A DNA stretch of 64,000 nucleotides. Source: Ignelater luminosus (Eukaryota > Arthropoda > Insecta > Coleoptera > Elateridae). The stretch lies in assembly GCA_011009095.1 (NCBI GenBank), contig VTPC01091051.1, positions 62,001-126,000 of the forward strand. The letters run 5' to 3'. The translations under genes and the position numbers were made by a program. Within the stretch, counting starts at the first letter, position 1, and each line of letters opens with the position of its first letter. A model generated the notes under the pieces. That model did not search any database, was not told where the DNA came from, and worked only from the letters and a program-made list of their open reading frames with translations. Positions 53,197 through 64,000 of the stretch are shown one piece after another.

Positions 53197-54409
53197 ATAG
53201 CGATTTTGAATGATGGAAATATTACCATCACATCTATTGTCCAATACAAATCAAACGTTGGGATAAAGATAACTATTTGCAACGAAAAAAAATAAACAAA
53301 ATGAAACTCGTAGGTTTATCCCATTAAGAGCCCACTGAAGTATTTGCTTGTCTAGGACAAAATGTAATAAAATCTTTTTGGTAATTTTAAACAAATCTTG
53401 AAAAACGTGTTAAGTTTAACTTGCTAAAACCTTATTCTTATTATTTCCTTTCTGAACATGACACTTGAGACTTTTATGAAACACTGTGCAGCGAATCTCA
53501 AAAATTAATTTCTTTGTGTTAAGTACCTCAATAAATTTAGAGAAATTGGAAAGCAAATTAAAAGGTTATTCCGAGATAGATGTCAATCATGCTGGTTTTT
53601 GAATGTTGACGACTTCTTGGCGTTTACCGTTCCATCTAACGTCCCCCAACAGACGGGGGTTATTGTTGGAGAAATCTTTCTACTCTGAAACACAATAAAC
53701 CTTAGCAAGAAGAAAAGAATAAGTTGCTGTAAAATGCATGACTTCATTGTATTTATTATGTACTTGGAGGCACCAAACGTAATTGCAAAACCAAAACGTG
53801 CCAAAAATGCATTCTCGCAAGATGCAAAATTTGTTTCTAACAAAGAGAAGGAAACTCAATTATGTAGATTACTAAATTGAAAGTTCTAACAAGCACTATT
53901 GGCTCTTTGCGGTTGAAGTCAAAGATCTGGCATACCGCTGTGCAGAAGCAAATAAGTTTGAGTTCTTCAGCGTGGGATATAAATCAAAAAGGTTGACGAA
54001 GAGAGGTTTATATAGTTTTTCAGACAATTGTCTCAGGAGATCTAAGCTATCAAGCTCATCATTTAATAGAACCAGTGTGAGCATATTTTTGACAAGCCTA
54101 AAGAGGCAATTGAACGCTACAATTCTAACTCCAAAAAATATTAAATAATTTAGATAGAATAGGACTTTCTTCTGTTCGTACTTCCCGTACAAAAGAAAGT
54201 AAGTAAATCAGAAGTATGGCATCAAGAGAAATAAATGTTGATGTTATAATGATAGCATGCATTAACGCACTCAGAAATATGGAGCGCATGCTCAAAGAAA
54301 ACGCCAACTGCAAGTTTAGGCAGCGCAAATCTGAGTGTCCGTTCCAATGGTGCAGTATATTCTTCCAACTGTTACACCCATTTTATTATTCGGAAACAAT
54401 CAAACGAGA
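53197..54409. other. non-coding DNA
   Basis: Open frames at 53583-53843, 53896-54192 and 54125-54328 (minus) overlap one another, have no recognised domain and lack support. Confidence 0.4.
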
Positions 54410-54885
54410 GAGACCTACTAAAGAGCGGTAACGGCTGTGAGCAACTCTCCTCTACAGGCATCAACGTTCGACCAAGTTGCTACAGCGTGTTTACCAAGTA
54501 GTGACGTTAAGTGAATAGTGAAGCAGTCCGGAGGACCAAGTCTCCAGTCGGTGGAGTGAATCTGCTCGTATGGTGACGATTTTATGATGAGTAAGTGTTT
54601 GTTCGTTCGCACAAGACAGGGCAGAAGAAGCATGAAATAGGACAGTCATCGTTTGAAGGTAAAGGAACCGGAATTATAACGAGCGCGTTAAACTGTATAA
54701 ATCTGGATAATATCGATGGCCTGGACAATAGTACTATAAAAGAAATATGCTGTGGGACTTCGGTGGTTTGCTTGGTGCGTCACCCCTCGACGATCCATAA
54801 CAGAACCAATTTAGAGAGCATGGGCAGTTTGACGGCGTTGACTAATCAGAGTTGCTTACTAACACTTCTTCATTCTTCCCCTTAA
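54410..54885 (+). other. GC-richer island with a consensus splice donor
   Basis: About 180 bp of locally GC-rich DNA (54410-54590) ends in GATGA/GTAAGTG, a strong plus-strand donor at 54591. The open frame 54595-54885 on the plus strand follows but has no recognisable domain. It could be a non-coding first exon of a plus-strand transcript diverging from the castor-like gene, or transposon sequence. Confidence 0.25.
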
Positions 54886-57800
54886 CATTCGAGTCTATAG
54901 ATAGGTCACTGCTTAAACCGTTTGCAAACTATTAGAACAAGTATTGCGGTTACCAGTTTTTAAATAACCAGAAAAATCAATTACTGTTTAGATACAATGT
55001 AACTGAGCGTACTGGTAAGGCGGACATTAGAGGTTTTAATTCCAGAATTATTTAAATGGGATTGTATAGGGCATTGTTTGAACAGAGACGTTGTCCAGGA
55101 TCAAGTGTCTTTGTTACTGATAGGACAATGCGACCAACAAATGGAGGATTCAAAAAATTAAATCCATATATTCAGCTGCAAACACCACCCAACTTGGCAC
55201 TTTGACCGACTTAGTTTCAAATGTTAAAGTTGTTGTCCCAAATACATGAAAACGGTTTAAAATAAACGGAAAGAATTGCAGTGTGAGGATGTGGTGATGA
55301 CACTGTACAAACCATATATGTTTTGTTGTCTTATTCTTTTGTTAATACTTAATTTAGAATAACACTGCAACCGAATGTTTTGAAAAGCAACACGTTCAAG
55401 TTACATTGTTTGTATTTTGCAAAAGCTCAAAACTAAAAGTTTTAAAAGTATTTCGTTTATCCTGTACAGAAGTACAGCATTCTCCCTTCATCGTTAGTAA
55501 ATAAAAAAGGAAGGCTTAGACAATGACCCATACCAAACCATAGCGAATAAAAAATGAAAACATATTTCGGATTCTTTCAGAATTTTAATAATTTAAAATC
55601 TTCAAATCATTAATTCATCTCCGTATATAATGGCGTTTCGCAAGGTTACTTCTGTGGATCACCTCTCTTTGATTTTTAAAAACTGCCCGTTTCAAATCTG
55701 TTAATTAATTTTTAAGAATAATGTTAAAATTTCTTGCATAGAAGGATGAAACTTTGTATTATCGCATTTATTATTATGATTTATAGCGGTCCTCTATTAA
55801 ATTTCCTACACGATTGTTGTAACAAAAAAGAAATACCTATTTAAATATTTCGGCTTGGCTATTTAACAAACTAATAGCTAATCAAGTATTATACTGTCAA
55901 AATGGTTTCCGACATTAAACACAATCTAAAAAATAAATGTTTTTGACTAATTTCAGACTAATGTTACAATATTATTTAACAATAAACTTTTTATATGGTT
56001 ATTCAATTTACAGATAGATGAGTGAATCACGCTAAAATATTGTAAAGAAATTTGAAGGTGAACAAGCAATAAACACCAACACATTATTTTTTTTTCAATA
56101 AATTATTTAATAAAATTATTAATTATTCTTTTTTTCCTTAAACAATAACCCACGATTATTGCAAAATCAAGAAAATTAACAACACAAAAAATGAAGTATA
56201 TGGGATTAAAAATACAGATAATTCCAAGATTATCTTGTTTGTGATTTCCTAAAACGAGGTAAATGGTAAATTACAATTCCACAGATATACATAGTAAAAT
56301 AAGTTCTCGGAATGAGCCAGAATATAAAAAGCAAAAACTAATAGAAACGAGTTTCTTGCAAATTAAATAAGAAATATACATTATATGTATACGAAAAACC
56401 GATTTATGAGCAACCGTAATTATATTTTCAGAATAGCAGTGATTTTTATAAGGTCAAACTGATCACGAATTCAATAGATCCTATCTCGTGTAATTGCAAC
56501 AACAAAAAGCGGGTAAATATGACAGATATTATGAAATATATCCTTTATCTACCTTTTATTAACTTCATATTTGCTGTAGTTATTGGTAAATGACCGATTC
56601 TCATTCGTATTGAGAAAGCTCTGGATTAAGATGTAATTTAAAATTATTCTCTAGTATTAAATACGTTCGTTAGTTTATGGTTAAAGATAGAATTTAAATG
56701 TTTTTGTATAGTATGATGTTGTAAACGTTTAACTGCCAATTTTAATTAAGAAGTAGGTAATAATAAAAACTTAACTTAGCAATTAAAATAAGTTTAGTTT
56801 CTTTTTACTTAACTTATTAAATTTAATGATGTGTATACTGGATGTCTTAGGGCCTGTTACTAATACCAATTCAAATAAGATTCACATTATATATATATAT
56901 AGGTAGTTTTATTGGGCACTATGAATGGTTTCAATTAGCTCAAAAAAATTTTTATCCTCCATTGGCAGTCTTTCTAAGATCTTCAAAAAATTAAAGATTT
57001 CTTCATAATATTTACATCAAATAGTAAGTACTTGAATAATAAGTTTTCTAATATAAATTAATTCTGCATGTTTTGTTGTTAAACTGACAGATATGCATCA
57101 AAGGACTCCCGGTATATTAGAAATCTAAACATTTCAAGCAGATACTTGAACAGACCTTTTATTAATATTGTAATAACACAACAAAAAATAGAAAAATATT
57201 TTAAAGTTCAATTTTGAAGGCTTACGCAAATTAAAAGTATTTATTCACAAATGAAACGATTTTCATATGTTTTTTTTACAAGAACCGCTAATTATAATCG
57301 ATTATTAAGCAAATGAGAAATGACAACTATACACAACAACACACCTACTTTTTGTTATTCCAAACTCTGCGTGAAATCAAAATTTCATAGACTCTAATTA
57401 AGCGAATTATATGTTAAAATGTCAAAAATTTTAACTTCTGAAAATCCTTTTTGTTGTACTGTCATTTATATTTCTTAATAAATATTTCCCACGGTCTTAC
57501 TTATCGTTACTAAAAAAAAAAAAATTTGCAAGTACAGGAACGATTCGGTTAATAAAAATTAATATGTTTTCGATCTCGTACGTTCTCTATTATATCGAAA
57601 ACTAAACCTACACATTAATAATACTCAAATTGCCTAGTTAAATGCTTAACACGTATCATAATAATTTTATGTACGGTTTTAATTGTCGTCCCACCCACTC
57701 TACAAATACCAAAACCTATTATATTGAGTTTTAAGGGTGGGGGATAGAAGAAATTCATTTTTCTTGCGAAGCATTTCTTGTTGTTAGGGTTACAACTGCA

Positions 57801-60800
57801 ACGACCTTTTTTTACAACAGAAAACAGCAACTTAAAATCTCTTCACAAAAGGGTTTGTATGATTCATATTAAAGAACAATTTGTAATTATGAAATTTTAG
57901 AAATTTTTAGTACGAGTGGGAATTGTGTGTAATAATCGTTGAAAACCATAATTAGCAAAAGCAATTATGCGGGAAGTTTAATAGCTTGTGAAGTGTGCCT
58001 ACCACAAATATCACCAACTCACTGAACAATTTAAAATGATAAGGTAATCAAAATGAAAACCTACATTAACGTTGTTTCTATAGAACTAAAAAAACATGCT
58101 TAGGCGTTAACATCTTTGGAAACTAAATCTACAATTTAATGAATATTTTGTTGTTATTGCAATAAATTCATTTATTCATTACCAATTACGTATACAGATC
58201 ACTGTTGTGAATACCTGCTTTCTGAATGATAAAACGATTTTATGTTGTTGTTTTTATGAGGTTTTTCTCTTTTTCTATCTTTATTATACCCCATTGTAAA
58301 AGAGAATCATAATCTCACGATTACTATACTTCCGATATTTCTCATTAAGCAATTGATATTACTATTTGAATATCAGCAGTTTGTTTCATACAACCTTAAT
58401 CATCTTATCAAAATAATATTTCTTCCAATTTTTCACCTGTCTGCTTTAATATCATTATTAAAAGTATCAGAAAGGTTATGGTTTACTTGCTGTTTAATTA
58501 CATTTGTTTAGTAATTGTTCTGTTCTTTTTTTCCTTACTTTTTACTCTGCTTTATTTCCGCAATTCCAACAATAGATGCATACACGCCTGCGCTGGAACA
58601 AAAAACAAAAAGTTGAAATCTGGTTTTGAATTAACAAAATGATGTTGAAAAGTAATATTACAAAAAGGTCTCAATTTAAAATTATTAATACGTTGTTAGA
58701 AAGTTCCCGTGCCAAAAATAAGACTAAAATTTCAATGATTAACAACTGATCAATTGCATTTAGTCTTTGTAGATTTTAATTTATTGCCTATCAGCTTTTT
58801 GCCAAAGACAAAACGATCAACAATATCAAACGGAATTTGAAGAGAAGCCACGGAAAATAGCAGCAATTTGCATTCTAAACAGTCAAGCCAAGTTAGAACA
58901 TCCAATTCTTTCCAATGTTAAAAGTATGTGAATGATGATGTATTAATGACTTTCCAGAGGCTATGCAAAACTGTACTTTTAGGGGCGTTTTTTCGGCTCT
59001 CGTTCTAGCAAGATTAAGGAAATTTCTCATCTGAAACCTGTTACTAAAAAAACAAATTTTGCCTTTCAGAGATCACTCGGTTACGGTAATTACCTATTCT
59101 GTTTCTGTACTAATCTTCCAACAAGAAATCTTTGTCTGCATGTCATGGAAAAATACAGATCCGGATGCAATTTAAATGCAGTTAAAATCTCATGCCTATT
59201 CTTTGTCTCTAATTTCTTAATCCAGAACAACACACAAAAAATATCGTTTGGATTATCCAAGAGACCATAACATTAAAAGCTGTTTAGGTTGTTTAGAAAC
59301 TTTGGTTTCAGTCAAAACCGATGGATCCCAAGAGAAATCCTCAAAATGGCAAATTTTCCTAAATGGGCAGAAAATGTGAGAACATTGATATTAACTCTGA
59401 ATAATCTGACCCGAATCTTTAAGGAAATGCAAAACGAACCCAAACCTTTCCATATCTCACAGAAGCTCTTAATGTCATAACTACTAAATTTGAATTTTGT
59501 TTTCGTTAATTTCTAAGCTTTTGTTTCTCTTCTAGATTTAGCTACCCTTTAAAATTTCTTTTTCTTATTGTTGGTTGAGTTTTCAGCTTCATGGCACTAA
59601 TTTGAAATGCCGTCTTTGAGGAATTAGACATCTTGACTACTTATTCCGCTTTACTGTCCTTTATTTTTCGAAACATATTCCTATATCCCTTCGTAATTGA
59701 TTGAAATCTAATTTTGATCACACCTAATATTATCAATTGGAAACAATACCAATTGATAGTTATCTTAACTCCTATGAATCTTTTTATCATAAAAGTGAAA
59801 GAAGATTCTATTAAATCAGTGTGTTTGTAAAAAGATGTTGCAAAGGTTGGCATCTCAAAAATTCAGGAAGAAAATGCAAAATCGACACTGATAATAGGCA
59901 AAAATTCTGAACCAAAATGAAATCTTGATATCTTAATTACTGTGCTTAGCTTCAGCCTGACGGAACTTCATGAGATTTTCTTTTCAGTTTCATTACCATT
60001 ACAAGTGATGGAAGTATGAAAAAATCCAAGAGAAAAGATAATAAATGATAGTGATCATCAGACTAATTCAGATTGGTAGAAAGTAAACTGAAGGAGGCTT
60101 ATTGTGATTGATTTGGAATTCAAATATTAAGCTATAGTAAGATTGAGAAAGCTACCGTTCATTGAATGCCATAATGTTGTTTGAATTGAATCCGTGCTGG
60201 AACCAGAAGTGATAAAGATTAACTCAAATCAATAAAAACAGAAGAAACGTAACGATCTCAAGGGTAACCAATATTGTTCACGTGATCTGTGCAAGAAACC
60301 TATATTTTTCTTAATACGTTGGCTACACTAGCTCGATTGTTTTAACTAGACAGAATTCTTCAAGAACGAAGGTTAACATAATGGTCAAATTCGTCTAGAT
60401 TTCTGATTTTTAATAAAAAGAATCGCGAGAAAAGTTTCTATCCTCAACGTTTTTAAAAATCTTCTTGAAGTTTGAAGTGTTTCAGTCGTCAGAAGGTTAA
60501 GCATTTGAAATTCTGTTCCAAGAAAAGATTTTAAACGCAGCACACAACAAACAGTATAATCATCACAAACCTTAGAAAACACTTCTGTTAATAATCTAAA
60601 AGTAAGAATATCAAGGTTGTAGGTTTCTTCCTGAAATGAATGAGTTTTTGTGCACACATTCTACCAGTGTATAATACAATCGAACGTGAGGTTTGCGTAG
60701 GATTCGGGACATTAATGAGTTAAGATGTTATGAGCTGTTTCCATGATTTACAATTCAAATGGCCCAAAGTTAATAATTAATTTGACTAACAAATAAAGAT

Positions 60801-63800
60801 GTCAAAAATTAGTATTAATGTATTGACTAGTTATCATGCAAAAAAGATTTAGATTCTCACATTTACCAGTATGAAGGTTCTAAAAGCTGCACAAAATGCA
60901 TCAACTATGAACACTGGAAGCATGCCTTGTTAAAATATAGGTTAAAGGTACTTGATTAATAAATAAGAATCGATTTTGATTTGAGTTTAAGTTAGATTTA
61001 CAATTTATTGTTGCATTTATTTTTTGTAATTCTACCTTTTCCCACATCAAGCTGAATCTAGGTTTAGAATTATTGATTCTAGACCAAAACTTTCAAGATC
61101 AATAGGTATCTTAAACATAACGGAGATTTAGAAGTATAACAATACATTGGTGATACAGGAAATGTTTTCTTTTGTTATTAATTTCCTTGGCAATTTGAAT
61201 GAAAGAACAAACTTGTAAACGTGTCTATCTTTAGTTTCAAGATAAGGCTTCATCGGAATTTTAATTTTGAAAACTGCAAGTTAATTCATTTCAATAAATT
61301 TTTCGAGCCTTTCCTGGCATGCAGTCAAATTTATCTTTCTCAAAAATAAAATGAATTCAATAAATCTTGGAATATATATTCAATATGGAAAATTTAGGGT
61401 GTGAATAAGATAAAAAAATACAGTTAACAAGGTAAAAATATAAAAATTATTATTTAGGATACATAAATTTATAGCTTAAAATAATTAATGGGCGCAAAAA
61501 TATTCGACAGAATCGAAATGCAGTAATAGCAACAGCAGCGCCAGGTTTTCATAAACATAAACATAATTTTTAATATTTAATGTATTCCCGCGCAAACAAC
61601 ATTCTTTTCTTGTATATTAAAATTTTAATAATTTCAATATACCTAAACCAAAGAGTGAATTCCATCTGCTTGCAGAGACCAATCTTTCATATTCATTTTC
61701 GGCCCGGATAGAAAAAATAATATTAACTCTTATTTTGAATAGTCTAAAAATTGTTAATATGGCGTCTAAAAACCTGATTTATTGTACAACTGTTTTATAT
61801 TGTCATACAGATATATTAAAGATGTTACTTTTTTTAATAACCACGCAATATCAAACTGGTCCACTCTGATCGCATCGAAATATTCAAATTTTGTACACTA
61901 AGGGTTTGCCCGTATTTAAAATTTGCATATCAGACATGTGTGCGTATATAAACCAAACCCTAAAATAAAAATTATCCCTTTGAAACTTTGAAAGAAGAGT
62001 GGAGTCTGAAATATTGCGTTTGCCCCTCTTTTTAGATTTAATGGTTTTATCACCCTTTATTCGATCTTGTTTAATTTTAAAAGTAAGCCATTGTTTAAAA
62101 CTTTCCCTTCCGAGGGATTTGAATCATCTAATGTGTACTCATTTCAATTTCAGCTGCGCATACTTATAATTATCAGATTTTTCAAAATTTTCCAAATACA
62201 ATAATCGATAATAAAATAGGCAATTAAAATTCGAGCAGATAAAATTTAATTTTCCAAAAAAGTTTTTAAATTACCTATTCACCATCGCCTACAAAGATAA
62301 AATAAAGACAATAAATTGGGTTTTTAATTCCAAAATATATAAAGAGTTTTCGAACTTAGAGGGCGTTTTAAGTCAACTATTGTTCCATTGTTTCATTTTT
62401 GTTGCTTATCAAATTTCTTCGATAAACTAAAAACAAACAAATCAAAAACAATCAAGACAAAATACAACATGTAGTGATCAACTGATCATTCATGAATGGA
62501 AGTTGTTAATGCATAAAACAATTGCAACTAAATGCCTACTGCGTCCATTTTATGAATGAATGAATGAAAGCATCACTTAAAAGAACTATATACACAACGA
62601 GCGTTTACAATGATCTAAAATAAATCTTTGTTCTGTATGTTTATATTATAAACGCTTGATAGAATTTTGAATAATTTTCTGATTTACCAATAATGGTTGC
62701 AATTCAAGCAGTAAATTATATCGGCATCAATGTACAGTTATATAGTCAACTTGATGTGATGTACTTTATTGATATAGAATTCTTATGAAGAATGTAATTC
62801 ATTAATTATTGCGAATCCCACTATATAATAAGATTGATAATAGAATTTACCCATTCGTAATACTTTCGAAGGTGGTATCCATTAAGGAAAAGATAGAAGA
62901 TAAGACTGAGATACGCATAATTACAATTCAAATATTTAACCTCGAAAAGAATTTGCGATTACTTTTAATTTACTCGAAGGTAGAACTAGAAAATTGAAAA
63001 TTACATCCAAACCATTCAAAACGGGCAAAAATGATTTCTTAGAAGAATCATCAATATTTCTGGTTATTGAACTTTGTTTGTTTATTATGATAGAGACAAA
63101 AAGTGTGTCCGTAAGAAATGAAGCTTCATGTTCTTTTTGAGTGTCAGATCTTATTTGATTATAAATCAACTGCTGTAAGAGAAAATTAGTTACGTTAAGA
63201 AAGAAATTTACAGGTCAAGTGATTTGCACAGCAAAGCTCAACTAACTTAAAGTACTGAGAATTGATTGGTTGAGCTTGTTTAGCTAGATACATGCACAAA
63301 ATTGGGAAGCACCATACATAAAATCATAGAAATAGCACTAGAAGTGGATTCTAAACATAGTGCTATGGTAAAAGAGTCCTTTTTTGCAATACATAGATAG
63401 GAATGCTACTGATAACAGTCATCTTTTCTGTTTAGAAGGAGAAAAACAAAGTTTGGTCTTGGCATTCAAATAAATATTTCTTAATCGCCATCATTTAATA
63501 ACTGGGAAACTAAGAAGAGATAAATAGTCCTAATGTACTGCCATCAAAAAAGAAGTGTAACAGTAAGAAACCAAGGAATTTCTTTTATCTTAAAGAAACT
63601 TAATAGTCATTTCATTTCAAGTTAGCTGAAGAACTACGAACGGTTCAAGAAAAATTTTTGTCAAGTAAACGTACTTAGATAATTCGTCGCTAAAGTCATT
63701 GGCCTATAACTTGTAAACAGTAAGAATTGGGCGGGTAGAAAGAATGCAGATGAATTTAGTAGCTTTTCTCAAGAAAGAATGTGAAGTTGATGAAACTAGG

Positions 63801-64000
63801 ATTAGTCAGACCACATCAATCATTCAATTGCTGACTGCTATCAAACATCTCAAGTAAATATAGCAAAAGTAAGTAAACACAGATTTTAAGACAGCTATTC
63901 CTCGATCAGGATGAGCGTCTAATGCTACTTTTATTACATTAAAGAGATTACTGCTGCAAGCCAAATTCTTCTTTTAAAACTTTAGACTATAATTTAGACG
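54886..64000. other. AT-rich non-coding DNA
   Basis: No supported gene. Includes a TA microsatellite at about 56888-56901, A13 at about 57512-57524, and GAAT units at about 62554-62568. Open frames at 57615-57830, 59289-59480, 59641-59853, 60385-60657, 62809-62997 and 62936-63169 are short and unsupported. The parts 58850-60700 and 63200-64000 are slightly less AT-rich and may contain old unrecognisable elements. Confidence 0.45.

Overview
This looks like a window of insect nuclear DNA. It is AT-rich throughout, has large gene-free tracts, a spliceosomal gene, and decayed mariner, hAT and LINE-like elements. The order of insect cannot be fixed from this sequence. No tRNA, rRNA, CRISPR array or bacterial-type operon is visible, and there is a 10-base N gap at 37984-37993.

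The one cellular gene I can support lies on the minus strand. Two exons join in phase. Exon 1 (43148-43224) carries the start codon and encodes MATVTSGLLSPNSYGLNP plus one base. Exon 2 (30744-31418) supplies the other two bases of the split Asp codon and 224 more codons. Both exons have clean AG/GT borders, and the intron between them is 11,729 bp. The combined 243-residue N-terminus is low-complexity, with two basic tracts, a PMDLS motif and a Ser/Asp/Glu-rich tract. It ends in a helical segment (MREYAVNTMRELLG...) that closely resembles the N-terminal conserved segment I remember from vertebrate CASZ1. I therefore call it castor (cas), a zinc-finger transcription factor of the neuroblast temporal series. 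The zinc-finger exons were not found. They probably lie left of position 1, which would make the second intron at least 30.7 kb.

The rest is intron or flank with transposon debris. At 10863-11774 a defective hAT element with a perfect 8-bp target duplication (GTCTAACA) sits in the spacer of an older palindromic element, whose arms are at about 10764-10844 and 11783-11866. A LINE-like peptide fragment lies at 12064-12171. A complete but dead mariner (45960-47249) has intact terminal repeats, a TA duplication and the DD34D residues, but is broken by one frameshift and two CAA-to-TAA stops. Several weaker GC-richer islands are also reported: 7653-7814, 15143-15240, 53008-53196 and 54410-54885.

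I found no convincing new biological system. The items most worth checking are the castor model with its CtBP-type motif and start-codon arrangement, and the hAT-in-palindrome nesting.
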